A stretch of 8,778 bases of DNA from G020354085 sp964629975 (GCA_964629975.1 CAZVUN010000122.1:1-8778); one strand, 5' to 3'; positions 1-7,446 are shown, counted from the stretch's first letter. The notes: generated from the sequence alone by a model not told the origin. Made by a program: numbers and translations.

Positions 1-1
1 G

Positions 2-523
2 CGCGGGGCCGCGCCGCGGGAGCCCGGCACCATGCGCGGCGCCCCGCGCGCCCGCCGCGCGCGCCTGCTGTCCTGGCCGCTGCTGGCGCGCGCCTACCTG
101 TGGCTCGGCATGCTGGAGGCGCTCGCGGCGATGGCGGCGTTCTTCTTCGTGCTGCTGCTCGCCGGCTGGCAGCACGGCGAGCGCCTGGCGCCGCACGACC
201 CGCTGTACCTGCAGGCCACCACGGCGTGCCTGGCCGCGATCATCGTCATGCAGGCGGTCAATCTGTTCGTGTGCCGCAGCGACCATGCCAGCGCCTTCGC
301 GGCCGGCGCGCGGCCCAACCGCCGGCTGTTCGCCGGGCTTGCCGTGGAGGGCGCGCTGCTGGCGCTGATCGTCTACACGCCGGGGGGCAACGCGCTGCTC
401 GGCACGGCGCCGCTCGATGCGTCGGTGTGGCTGTTCCTGCTGCCGTTTGCGGCGGGGATGCTCGCGCTCGAGGAGCTGCGCAAGCTCTGGGGGCGATCGC
501 GCGCTAGATCTTCGGGAGCGTGA
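2..523 (+). CDS. P-type cation-transporting ATPase, C-terminal membrane domain (5' partial)
   Basis: The frame is open to the left edge, so this is the tail of a longer gene. The ATG at 32 is internal: the residues before it (AAPREPGT) continue naturally into the MRGAPRARR segment, which resembles the 'MRRPPRPR' linker of P-type ATPases. Four hydrophobic segments follow, at about residues 22-45, 59-80, 99-117 and 130-147 counted from the ATG at 32. They carry family landmarks of the cation-ATPase C-terminal domain: VMQAVNLFVCRS, a YTPGGNALLGTAPL loop, and a final LEELRKLWGR basic end. Such pumps use ATP to move cations across the inner membrane. The headpiece with the DKTG phosphorylation site lies outside the window, so the ion (Ca, Mg, Na/K or H) cannot be named. 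The stop codon (521-523) lies inside the 3' end of the convergent dcd. Confidence 0.82.
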   Translation, partial: RGAAPREPGTMRGAPRARRARLLSWPLLARAYLWLGMLEALAAMAAFFFVLLLAGWQHGERLAPHDPLYLQATTACLAAIIVMQAVNLFVCRSDHASAFAAGARPNRRLFAGLAVEGALLALIVYTPGGNALLGTAPLDASVWLFLLPFAAGMLALEELRKLWGRSRARSSGA

Positions 524-1070
524 CGCCGCGCTGGCCCTGGTACTTGCCGCCGCGGTCGCGGTAGGAGGTCTCGCAGACCTCATCGCCCTCGATGAACAGC
601 ACCTGGGCGACACCCTCGTTGGCGTAGATCTTGGCCGGCAGCGGCGTGGTGTTGGAGAACTCGAGCGTCACGTGCCCCTCCCACTCGGGCTCCAGGGGCG
701 TCACGTTGACGATGATGCCGCAGCGCGCATAGGTGCTCTTCCCGAGGCAGATGGTGAGCACGTTGCGCGGGATGCGGAAGTACTCGACGGTGCGGGCGAG
801 CGCAAAGGAGTTCGGCGGGATGATGCACACCGGGCCCTTGAAGTCGACGAAGCTGTTCGGGTCGAACTGCTTGGGATCGACGATGGTCGAGTTGATGTTG
901 GTGAAGATCTTGAACTCATCCGAGCAGCGCACGTCGTAGCCGTAGCTCGAGGTCCCGTACGAGACCATGGCGCCCTCGCCGTTGCGCTTGACCTGATTGG
1001 GCTCGAACGGCTCGATCATGCCGTGCTCGAGCGCCATGCGCCGGATCCACTTGTCCGCCTTGATTCCCAT
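504..1070 (-). CDS. dcd: dCTP deaminase
   Basis: Dcd deaminates dCTP to dUTP and ammonia in the cytosol and supplies dUMP for thymidylate synthesis. From the chosen start the protein is 188 residues, the usual length, and begins MGIKADKWIRRMA like other Dcd proteins. Visible landmarks are SSYGYDVRCSDEF (about 41-53), the substrate-site segment GKSTYARCGI with S112 and R116 (110-119), and TLEFSN with the probable catalytic glutamate E137. NEGVAQVLF and a basic C-terminal tail (RDRGGKYQGQRG) follow. An in-frame GTG at 1100 would add ten residues without family resemblance, so ATG 1070 is preferred. No Shine-Dalgarno is visible before it. A weak -10-like CACAAT at 1085-1080 would place transcription start only a few bases upstream of the ATG. 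The gene lies downstream of apbC on the same strand but behind a terminator hairpin. Confidence 0.95.
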   Translation of the reverse strand: MGIKADKWIRRMALEHGMIEPFEPNQVKRNGEGAMVSYGTSSYGYDVRCSDEFKIFTNINSTIVDPKQFDPNSFVDFKGPVCIIPPNSFALARTVEYFRIPRNVLTICLGKSTYARCGIIVNVTPLEPEWEGHVTLEFSNTTPLPAKIYANEGVAQVLFIEGDEVCETSYRDRGGKYQGQRGVTLPKI

Positions 1071-1107
1071 GGGCGGCGTATTGTGCCGGAAAGACCCCAC
1101 AACGCAA

Positions 1108-1130
1108 AGAGGCCGGATCGCCCGGCCTCT
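1108..1130 (-). terminator. Rho-independent terminator after apbC
   Basis: A perfect 9-bp stem (AGAGGCCGG at 1108-1116, CCGGCCTCT at 1122-1130) encloses a 5-nt loop. Read on the minus strand, the stem ends in CTCT and runs directly into TTGCGTTG, a short U-rich tract. It sits 28 bp after the apbC stop and 37 bp before the dcd ATG. It should therefore end or attenuate apbC transcripts before dcd. The imperfect U tract may allow readthrough. Confidence 0.72.
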
Positions 1131-1158
1131 CTGGCGCGAACAGCGTTTGCGCGTGCGC

Positions 1159-2250
1159 TCAGGTGTTCTGGATGACGATGCTCGGGAACTTGAGCGAGAA
1201 GTCCTTCTTCTGCAGCGACAGCTTGGCGGCCACGCGCCGGGCGATCTCGCGGTAGATCTGCGCGATGCGGCACTCGGGGTCGGCCACCACCGTCGGCTTG
1301 CCGGCGTCGGTCTCCTCGCGGATGCGGATGTCGAGCGGCAGGGCGCCGAGGAAATCGACGTCGTACTGCTCGGCCATGCGGCTGCCGCCGCCGCTGCCGA
1401 AGATGTGCTCCTCGTGGCCGCACTTCGAGCAGATGTGCGTGCTCATGTTCTCGATCACGCCAAGCACCGGAATCTCGACCTTCTCGAACATCTTGAGGCC
1501 CTTGCGCGCATCGAGCAGCGCGATGTCCTGCGGCGTGGTGACGATGATCGCGCCGGTGACCGGCACCTTCTGCGCGAGGGTGAGCTGGATGTCGCCGGTG
1601 CCGGGCGGCAGGTCGATGATGAGATAATCGACGTCCTTCCAGTTGGTGTCGCGCAGCAGCTGCTCGAGCGCCTGCGTCACCATCGGACCGCGCCAGATCA
1701 TCGGCGTCTCTTCGTCGATCAGGTAACCGATCGACATCGATTGCAGGTGATAGCTGCTGATCGGCTCGAGCGACTTGCCGTCCTTGGACTCCGGCTTCAT
1801 GTTGACGCCGAGCATGCGCGGCTGCGACGGCCCGTAGATGTCGGCATCGAGGATGCCGACGCTGGCGCCTTCGGCGGACAGCGCGAGCGCCAGGTTGACC
1901 GCCACCGTGGACTTGCCCACCCCGCCCTTGCCGGAGGCCACGGCGATGATGTTCTTGATCCCGGGGATCGGCTTCACGCCCTTCTGCACGCCGTGCGAGG
2001 CGATCGCCGAGGAAATGTTGATGGTCACGCCCTTGACGCCCGGCAGCGCCGCGACCTTCTCCTTGAGCCTGGCGGCGAGGCTGTCCTTCGAGCCCTTGGC
2101 CGGGTAGCCGAGCACCACGTCGACCTTGACCGCCTCGCCGTCGAGCGCGATGTTCTTCACCGCCTTGGCCGTGACCAGGTCGGTCTCGAGATAAGGGTCG
2201 ATCACCTCTTTCAGGGCCGATTCCACCTGCTGCTGGGTCACACCCGCCAT
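1159..2250 (-). CDS. apbC: Iron-sulfur cluster carrier ATPase ApbC/Mrp
   Basis: This is a cytosolic Mrp/NBP35-type P-loop ATPase that binds and transfers Fe-S clusters to apoproteins. It is 363 residues from the ATG at 2250. Residues 1-85 form an MIP18/DUF59-type domain (ESALKEVIDPYLETDLV). The deviant Walker A GKGGVGKST lies at 107-115, DADIYGPSQP at 135-144, and the Walker B/switch DLPPGTGD at 213-220. The cluster-binding CSKC (274-277) is followed by GHEEHIFGSGGG. The frame extends upstream to 2313, but those 21 residues (PGRGVAFRPLSQ...) are unlike the family. ATG 2250 has GGAG nine bases upstream, which decides the start. It is divergent from metG, an arrangement also found in E. coli (mrp/metG). 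All diagnostic residues are present and nothing looks broken. Its product could supply clusters to Fe-S proteins such as the RnfB-like protein at the right end, but that link is only inferred. Confidence 0.96.
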   Translation of the reverse strand: MAGVTQQQVESALKEVIDPYLETDLVTAKAVKNIALDGEAVKVDVVLGYPAKGSKDSLAARLKEKVAALPGVKGVTINISSAIASHGVQKGVKPIPGIKNIIAVASGKGGVGKSTVAVNLALALSAEGASVGILDADIYGPSQPRMLGVNMKPESKDGKSLEPISSYHLQSMSIGYLIDEETPMIWRGPMVTQALEQLLRDTNWKDVDYLIIDLPPGTGDIQLTLAQKVPVTGAIIVTTPQDIALLDARKGLKMFEKVEIPVLGVIENMSTHICSKCGHEEHIFGSGGGSRMAEQYDVDFLGALPLDIRIREETDAGKPTVVADPECRIAQIYREIARRVAAKLSLQKKDFSLKFPSIVIQNT

Positions 2251-2259
2251 TGAACTAGT

Positions 2260-2263
2260 CTCC
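2260..2263 (-). promoter_or_regulatory. Ribosome binding site of apbC
   Basis: The minus-strand GGAG lies 9 nt before the ATG at 2250. It supports that start over the longer frame beginning at 2313, whose upstream sequence has no such motif. Confidence 0.6.
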
Positions 2264-2291
2264 GCATTCGCTGCTTGGGAAAGGGGGCGAA

Positions 2292-2320
2292 ATGCTACAC
2301 CGCGCCCGGGCAAAAGTCAT
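2292..2320 (-). promoter_or_regulatory. Candidate sigma70 promoter for apbC
   Basis: On the minus strand, ATGACT (2320-2315, 4 of 6 to TTGACA) and TAGCAT (2297-2292, 4 of 6 to TATAAT) are separated by exactly 17 bp. Transcription would start near 2285, giving a leader of about 35 nt that contains the GGAG site. The hexamers are modest, and the call rests on spacing and position. Confidence 0.4.
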
Positions 2321-2363
2321 GACAGCGCCCCGCGTGCGAGGCGCGCAAACCACGAATTTCCCT

Positions 2364-2369
2364 TAAGAT
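2364..2369 (+). promoter_or_regulatory. Possible -10 element of metG
   Basis: TAAGAT within TTAAGATAA is the only AT-rich patch between the divergent apbC and metG genes on this strand, and it lies 39 bp before the metG ATG. No convincing -35 hexamer is found 16-18 bp upstream, where the sequence is all G/C. Before the metG start, only GGA at 2399-2401 resembles a ribosome binding site. Confidence 0.28.
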
Positions 2370-2408
2370 AACGGGGCCAAAACCCGCCGCGCCCGACTGG
2401 ATCAACCA

Positions 2409-4469
2409 ATGGCCGCTCAACAACGCCGCATCCTCGTCACCAGCGCCCTGCCCTATGCCAATGGCCCGATCCATCTGGGCCATCTGGTCGAGTACATCCA
2501 GACCGATATCTGGGTGCGCTTCCAGAAACTTCAAGGCAACGAGTGCTGGTACGTGTGCGCCGACGACACCCACGGCACGCCGGTGATGCTGCGCGCCCAG
2601 CAGGAGGGCATCACGCCCGAGCAGCTGATCGAGCGCATGCACGCCGAGCATCGCCGCGACTTCGACGGCTTCCTGGTCGGGTTCGACAACTACTACTCCA
2701 CGCACTCCCCGGAAAACCGCAGGCTTGCCGAGGACATCTACCGCCGCCTCAAGGCCGCCGGCCACATCGTCGCGCGCACCATCAAGCAGGCCTACGATCC
2801 GGTCAAGCAGATGTTCCTGCCGGATCGCTTCATCCGCGGGGAGTGCCCGCGCTGCGGGGCAAAGGACCAGTATGGCGATTCCTGCGAGGTGTGCGGCGCG
2901 ACCTACGCGCCGACCGAGCTCAAGAACCCGGTCTCGGCGCTGTCCGGCGTGCCGCCGGTTGAAAAGGAGTCCGAGCACTTCTTCTTCAAGCTCGGCGACT
3001 TCGAGGACGCGCTGCGTGCGTGGCTCTTTCCCGACATCACCGCCCCGCGCCACGTGCAGCCCGAGGTCGCCAACAAGCTCGATGAGTGGTTCACGCAAGG
3101 CCTCAAGGACTGGGACATCTCGCGCGATGCACCGTACTTCGGCTTCGAGATCCCGGAGGCGCCGGGCAAGTACTTCTACGTGTGGCTCGATGCGCCGATC
3201 GGCTACATGGCCAGCTTTCAGAACCTGTGTGCGCGCGCGGGCCTCAGGTTCGAGGACTTCTGGGCCAAGGATGCGGCGAGCGAGCTCTACCACTTCATCG
3301 GCAAGGACATCCTGTACTTTCACGCGCTGTTCTGGCCGGCGATGCTCACGGGCGCGGGCTACCGCAAGCCCACGGCCATCTTCGCGCACGGCTTCCTCAC
3401 GGTGAATGGCCAGAAGATGTCGAAGTCGCGCGGCACCTTCATCAATGCGCGCACCTATCTCGAGCACCTCAATCCCGAGTACCTGCGCTACTACTTCGCC
3501 GCCAAGCTCGGCGCGCGCGTGGAGGACATCGACCTCAATCTGGATGACTTCGTCGCGCGCATCAACAGCGACGTCATCGGCAAGTTCATCAACATCGCCA
3601 GCCGCTCGGCGGGCTTCATCAGCAAGCGCTTCGACGGCCGGCTGTCCTCCACCTGGATCGGGCCGGAGATCGAGATGGTCGACCTCGTGCACCAGTCGGC
3701 CGAGGCGATCGCGCGCTTCTATGAAGAGCGCGAGTACGGCCAGGCGCTGCGCGAGGTCATGCGCCTGGCCGACCTGGTCAACCAGTATTTCGACCAGAAC
3801 AAGCCCTGGGAGCTCGCCAAGGACCCGCACCACGCGCAACGCCTGCACGACGTGTGCAGCCGCAGCCTCGAGGCGTTCCGGGTGCTCGCGCTGTACCTGA
3901 AGCCGGTGCTGCCCCGGCTCAGTGCCGAGGTCGAGAAGTTCCTCAACATCGCCCCACAGCAGTGGGCCGATGTCACCCGGCACCTGCAACCCGGACACCG
4001 CATCAACCCCTACCGGCACCTCGCCACGCGCGTCGAGCCGGCCCAGGTCGATGCCATGCTGAACGCCAGCAAAGAGAGCCTGAAGATGACCGCGACCCAA
4101 GCCACCCCAGCGCCCGCCGGCGGCGCGGAGCCGAACAAGCCGGAGATCTCGATCGATGAGTTCGGCAAGATCGACCTGCGCATCGCGCGCATCGTCGCCG
4201 CCTCCTACGTCGAGGGCGCGGACAAGCTGCTGCAGCTCACGGTCGACGCCGGCGAGGGCAGGACGCGCAACATCTTCGCCGGCATCCGCGCGGCCTATGA
4301 CCCGAAGACGCTCGAGGGCCGGCTCACCGTGATCGTCGCCAACCTCGCGCCGCGCAAGATGAAGTTCGGCGTCTCCGAGGGCATGGTGCTGGCCGCCGGC
4401 CCGGGCGGCAAGGACCTGTGGATCCTCGCGCCCGACGCTGGCGCGCAGCCGGGGATGCGCGTCAAGTAA
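2409..4469 (+). CDS. metG: Methionyl-tRNA synthetase
   Basis: This enzyme charges tRNA-Met with methionine using ATP, for both initiation and elongation. At 686 residues it is close to the 677 of E. coli MetG and of the same long, dimeric type. The class I signature PIHLGH is at residues 20-25. The zinc knuckle has four cysteines (C146, C149, C159, C162). The methionine-pocket region FYVWLDAPIGY is at about 256-266 and KMSKS at 336-340. An anticodon-binding helical domain (about 390-555, including NKPWELAK) is followed by a linker rich in A, P, T and G. A C-terminal OB-fold tRNA-binding/dimerisation domain (about 580-686; DLRIARIV, NLAPRKMKFGVSEGMVLAA) ends the protein. The start is fixed by family alignment of the first residues (RRILVTSALPYANG). 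The membrane/spermidine-synthase-like gene follows 13 bp after the stop, so the two may be co-transcribed. Confidence 0.98.
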   Translation: MAAQQRRILVTSALPYANGPIHLGHLVEYIQTDIWVRFQKLQGNECWYVCADDTHGTPVMLRAQQEGITPEQLIERMHAEHRRDFDGFLVGFDNYYSTHSPENRRLAEDIYRRLKAAGHIVARTIKQAYDPVKQMFLPDRFIRGECPRCGAKDQYGDSCEVCGATYAPTELKNPVSALSGVPPVEKESEHFFFKLGDFEDALRAWLFPDITAPRHVQPEVANKLDEWFTQGLKDWDISRDAPYFGFEIPEAPGKYFYVWLDAPIGYMASFQNLCARAGLRFEDFWAKDAASELYHFIGKDILYFHALFWPAMLTGAGYRKPTAIFAHGFLTVNGQKMSKSRGTFINARTYLEHLNPEYLRYYFAAKLGARVEDIDLNLDDFVARINSDVIGKFINIASRSAGFISKRFDGRLSSTWIGPEIEMVDLVHQSAEAIARFYEEREYGQALREVMRLADLVNQYFDQNKPWELAKDPHHAQRLHDVCSRSLEAFRVLALYLKPVLPRLSAEVEKFLNIAPQQWADVTRHLQPGHRINPYRHLATRVEPAQVDAMLNASKESLKMTATQATPAPAGGAEPNKPEISIDEFGKIDLRIARIVAASYVEGADKLLQLTVDAGEGRTRNIFAGIRAAYDPKTLEGRLTVIVANLAPRKMKFGVSEGMVLAAGPGGKDLWILAPDAGAQPGMRVK

Positions 4470-4482
4470 CACCCCGCGCACC

Positions 4483-6762
4483 ATGACGCCGTACGCGCTC
4501 ACGGTATTCCTAAGCGCGTTCCTGCTGTTCCAGGTGCAGCTCATCCTGGGCAAGTACCTGCTGCCGTGGTTCGGCGGGGCGGCGGCGGTGTGGACGACCT
4601 GCATGCTGTTCTTCCAGGTGCTGCTGCTCGCCGGGTACGCCTACGCGCACTGGCTGAACGCGCGCCTGACGCTGCGCGCGCAGCGCCGCCTGCACAGCGC
4701 GTTGCTGCTGGTCTCACTCGCCTGGCTCGCGGGACAAGAGCTCGCGTGGGGCCGTGCGCTGCTCGCCGGCGCGGAGTGGAAACCGCTCGGCAGCGATGCG
4801 CCGATTGCGCAGTTGCTCGCCGTGCTCGCGGTCGCGGTCGGGCCGCCGTTTCTGGTGCTGGCCACGACCGGTTCGCTGTTGCAGGCCTGGTTCAGCCGCG
4901 CGCACCCGCAACAGTCGCCGTACCGGCTCTACGCCCTGTCCAATCTCGGCTCGCTGCTCGGGCTGCTCAGCTACCCGTTTGTCATCGAGGTGCTGGTGCC
5001 GCTTCGGGGCCAGGCGCTCGGCTGGCTGCTCGGCTACGGCGCCTTCGCGCTCGGTATCCTGTGGTGCGCGCATCAGGCGCGCGCCGCCGAGAGCGGCGCG
5101 GCAGCGCCCATCCCGCAACCGGCGCACGGTCGTCCCCCGACGCGCGCGCAGTTCGCCTTGTGGTTCGCGTTCGCGGCCTGCGCCGCGACGCTGCTGCTCG
5201 CCATCACCAACCAGATGACACAGGAGGTCACGGCCGTGCCCTTCCTGTGGATGCTGCCGCTCGTGCTGTACCTGCTGTCGCTCATCCTGTGTTTCGGCAA
5301 CCGGCGCTGGTACCGGCGCGGCCTGTACCTCGCCGCGCTGCTGCCGGCGCTGGCCTTCGCCACGCTGCTGCTCAAGCACGGCGCGCGCGTGCCGTGGCTG
5401 GCGCAGATCGGCGTGTGGAGCTTCGTGCTGTTCGTCTGCTGCATGGTTTGTCACGGCGAGATCGTACGGCGCAGGCCCGCGGCGCGTTACCTCACGCGCT
5501 TCTACCTGGCGATCACCCTGGGCGGTGCGGCCGGCGGCCTGTTCGTCGGCCTCGTCGCCCCGCTCGCGTTCCGCGGCCTCTGGGAGCTGCCGATCGCGCT
5601 GGTGCTGTGTGCGGCACTGGTCATGACGCTGCTGGTGCGCGAGCGGCGCTCGTTTCTGTATCACGGCTCGCCGACCGCGGCGGTCGCCGCGCTGTTCGCC
5701 GCGCTGTGGGTCGCGGGGTTCGTGTTCGGCGAGCGGCTGGTGAGCGCGGCGCCCGAGACCCCGGCCACGCCCGAGCCGTCGCCCGGGCATCTGCTGCTCA
5801 CGATCGGCGCGACCTACCTGGCACAACGCCGCTGGTGCACAGCGCCGGCCGGGGCGCGCAGTCACGCGGCCGTGCGCCGCGGCATGCTGGCGGGGGCCGT
5901 GCTGGTGTTCGCGCTCACGCACGCGTGGCTCGCGGCCGAGCCCGGCGTCGAGCGCGTGGCGAGCGCGCGCAATTTCTACGGAATGCTGCAGGTGCTCGAG
6001 GAAGACGCCGGCCACCCCACGCTGCACACGCGCATCCTGCGCCACGGGCACATCCTGCACGGCTTTCAGTTCCAGGCGGCGGAGTACCGGCAGCTGCCCA
6101 ACGCCTACTACGGCCCGGGCAGCGGCATCGCGCTCGCCATCGAGCAGCATCCGGCACGCAGCCGCGGCCTGCGCCTTGGCGTCGTGGGTCTCGGCACCGG
6201 CACGCTCGCCGCGTACGGGCGGGCGCACGACAGCCTGCGCTTCTACGAGCTCAACCCGGAGGTGGTGCGGCTGGCGGCCGGTCCGCAGGCGCTGTTCACC
6301 TTCACGCGCGACAGCGCCTCGCGCATCGAGGTCGTGCCGGGCGATGCGCGCCTGGCGCTCGAACGCGAACTCGCGCAGGGCGCCGCCCAGGACTTCGACA
6401 TCCTGGCGATCGACGCCTTCACCAGCGACGCCATTCCCGCGCACCTGCTGACGCGCGAGGCGATCGCGCTGTATCGCGCGCATCTTGCGCCCGCGCACGG
6501 CGTGCTGGCGGTGCACATCAGCAACCGCAACCTCGACCTGCGCCCGGTGCTGGCCGGCGCGGCCGCGCACCTGGACCTGGGCATGGCGGTCATCGAAGCG
6601 GACGAATCGACCACGGGCTATGCCAGCACCTGGGTGCTGCTCACGGCCGATCGCGCCTGGCTCGAACAACCCGCCATCGCCGCCGCCACGCAGCCGCCAC
6701 CGCGGCGGCGCGTGCTGTGGACCGATGACTACAGCAATCTGCTCGGCGCGCTCAAGCTGTAA
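4483..6762 (+). CDS. Polytopic membrane protein fused to a spermidine synthase-like domain
   Basis: The 759-residue protein belongs to the group usually labelled 'fused MFS/spermidine synthase'. The N-terminal ~485 residues hold about 12-14 hydrophobic segments (for example 4-23, 36-56, 108-128, 149-172, 223-243, 251-271, 306-323, 339-361, 367-384, 398-416, 465-482). The opening FLSAFLLFQVQLILGKYLLP and WFGGAAAVW are typical of the group. The C-terminal part (about 495-759) resembles the aminopropyltransferase fold: HGHILHGFQF, YYGPGSGIALAIE, a SAM-type loop GVVGLGTGTL (566-575), FYELNPEVV with acidic E589, GDAR, then IDAFTSDAIPAHLLT (643-657) and a terminal WTDDYSNLL. The canonical GGGDG and DSSDP-type motifs of true spermidine synthases are absent, so polyamine synthesis is not established. 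Substrate and direction of transport are unknown. It starts 13 bp after metG without a clear Shine-Dalgarno, which suggests readthrough or coupling. Confidence 0.85.
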   Translation: MTPYALTVFLSAFLLFQVQLILGKYLLPWFGGAAAVWTTCMLFFQVLLLAGYAYAHWLNARLTLRAQRRLHSALLLVSLAWLAGQELAWGRALLAGAEWKPLGSDAPIAQLLAVLAVAVGPPFLVLATTGSLLQAWFSRAHPQQSPYRLYALSNLGSLLGLLSYPFVIEVLVPLRGQALGWLLGYGAFALGILWCAHQARAAESGAAAPIPQPAHGRPPTRAQFALWFAFAACAATLLLAITNQMTQEVTAVPFLWMLPLVLYLLSLILCFGNRRWYRRGLYLAALLPALAFATLLLKHGARVPWLAQIGVWSFVLFVCCMVCHGEIVRRRPAARYLTRFYLAITLGGAAGGLFVGLVAPLAFRGLWELPIALVLCAALVMTLLVRERRSFLYHGSPTAAVAALFAALWVAGFVFGERLVSAAPETPATPEPSPGHLLLTIGATYLAQRRWCTAPAGARSHAAVRRGMLAGAVLVFALTHAWLAAEPGVERVASARNFYGMLQVLEEDAGHPTLHTRILRHGHILHGFQFQAAEYRQLPNAYYGPGSGIALAIEQHPARSRGLRLGVVGLGTGTLAAYGRAHDSLRFYELNPEVVRLAAGPQALFTFTRDSASRIEVVPGDARLALERELAQGAAQDFDILAIDAFTSDAIPAHLLTREAIALYRAHLAPAHGVLAVHISNRNLDLRPVLAGAAAHLDLGMAVIEADESTTGYASTWVLLTADRAWLEQPAIAAATQPPPRRRVLWTDDYSNLLGALKL

Positions 6763-6778
6763 ACCGCACGCTGTTTGA

Positions 6779-6798
6779 CCGGCGCCGTTGCGCGCCGG
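6779..6798 (+). terminator. Possible terminator hairpin after the membrane/spermidine synthase-like gene
   Basis: CCGGCGC (6779-6785) and GCGCCGG (6792-6798) form a perfect 7-bp stem with a 6-nt loop, 16 bp after the stop codon. No T-run follows, so it is either a weak terminator or simply a stable 3' end. Confidence 0.35.
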
Positions 6799-6817
6799 CG
6801 GCAAACGCGGTTATAAG
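6788..6817 (+). promoter_or_regulatory. Candidate promoter of the DUF3365 heme protein gene
   Basis: A good -10 hexamer TATAAG (6812-6817, 5 of 6) sits in the one AT-rich patch of this intergenic region. A weak -35 TTGCGC (6788-6793) lies 18 bp upstream and overlaps the preceding hairpin. The leader would be about 40 nt, ending in the ribosome binding site GAGAGG. Confidence 0.42.
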
Positions 6818-6852
6818 AATGGCGCGGTATCCGTCACAACCCCCCTTGTCGA

Positions 6853-6858
6853 GAGAGG
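6853..6858 (+). promoter_or_regulatory. Ribosome binding site of the heme protein gene
   Basis: GAGAGG lies 6 nt before the ATG at 6865. It is the best Shine-Dalgarno match in the window and fixes the start, which is also where a signal peptide begins. Confidence 0.65.
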
Positions 6859-6864
6859 CAAACC

Positions 6865-7437
6865 ATGAAGACTGCACGCCACCTTGGACTGGCTGTCGTA
6901 CTGATCACACTCCCGGCCCTGGCCGCCGATGACATGGGCGCGCGCGGCGAGGCCGCGCGCAACACCGCCAAGCAGTTCCAGACGACGCTGCAAGGCGAGC
7001 TGCAGGCCGCCATCAAGAACGGCGGACCGGTGAACGCCATTGAGGTGTGCAGCAAGCGCGCCCCGCAGATCGGTGCGCAGCTGTCCAAGCAATACGGCGG
7101 CAAGGTCGCGCGCACCAGCCTCAAGCTGCGCAACGCCGACAACATTCCCGATGACTGGGAGCGCAAGGTGCTGCAACTGTTCGAGATCCGCAAGAAGGGC
7201 GGCGAGAACCCGGCCAACATCGAGTTCTACGAGGTCGTCGAGGCGGCCGGCAAGAAGGAATTCCGCTACATGAAGGCGATCCCCATCCCGGAGGGTGCCC
7301 CCTGCCTCAACTGCCACGGCACCGACATCGACCCCAAGGTGCAGGCCAAGCTGAAGGAGCGCTATCCGCTCGATCAGGCCACCGGCTACGAGCGCGGCGC
7401 ATTGCGCGGCGCCTTTACGCTGCGCCAGCCGCTGTAA
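6865..7437 (+). CDS. Exported c-type heme protein, DUF3365 (Tll0287-like) family
   Basis: The protein has 190 residues. Residues 1-20 or 21 form a Sec signal peptide: basic MKTAR, a hydrophobic core GLAVVLITLPALA, then AxA cleavage before ADD or DD. The mature protein should therefore be periplasmic. The rest matches the DUF3365/Tll0287-like domain. An amphipathic helix is followed by NAIEVCSKRAP (C62), SLKLRN, NIPDDWERKVLQLFE, FRYMKAIPIPEGAPCLNCHG and a C-terminal GYERGALRGAFTL strand. CLNCH (C147, C150, H151) is a CxxCH covalent heme c site. In the cyanobacterial Tll0287 structure, as I recall it, the heme sits in a PAS-like fold with His/Cys axial ligands, and C62 lies in the place expected for that Cys. 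The role (redox sensing or electron transfer) is unknown; many relatives are fused to sensor kinases, but this one is a free-standing domain. It appears monocistronic, with its own promoter and a hairpin downstream. Confidence 0.88.
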   Translation: MKTARHLGLAVVLITLPALAADDMGARGEAARNTAKQFQTTLQGELQAAIKNGGPVNAIEVCSKRAPQIGAQLSKQYGGKVARTSLKLRNADNIPDDWERKVLQLFEIRKKGGENPANIEFYEVVEAAGKKEFRYMKAIPIPEGAPCLNCHGTDIDPKVQAKLKERYPLDQATGYERGALRGAFTLRQPL

Positions 7438-7446
7438 CCGCTGCAC

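Noticed and set aside
504..1100. GTG at 1100 as the dcd start
   Set aside because: It adds ten residues (GSFRHNTPP...) that do not resemble Dcd N-termini. ATG 1070 gives the normal 188-residue protein.
417..1175. 252-codon plus-strand frame across dcd
   Set aside because: It is antisense to a complete dCTP deaminase and rich in R, L, D and A. It has no motif or ribosome binding site.
997..2253. 418-codon plus-strand frame across apbC
   Set aside because: The antisense of apbC gives repetitive L/R/D/H-rich sequence. The minus strand carries Walker motifs and CSKC.
2295..4604. 769-codon open frame on the minus strand antisense to metG
   Set aside because: It mirrors metG codons and gives an arginine/alanine/leucine/valine/aspartate-rich sequence without any family motif. 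Long antisense frames are expected where GC-rich genes have G/C at third positions. metG itself is unmistakable.
4566..6728. 720-codon plus-strand frame overlapping the same gene in another phase
   Set aside because: It is very rich in arginine and alanine with no recognisable domain. It is a frame shadow of the 4483-6762 gene.
4714..6804. 696-codon minus-strand frame antisense to the membrane/spermidine synthase-like gene
   Set aside because: The composition is dominated by R, A, G, Q and E, with no domain, and the plus-strand frame encodes coherent membrane helices and SAM motifs. It is a GC-driven shadow.
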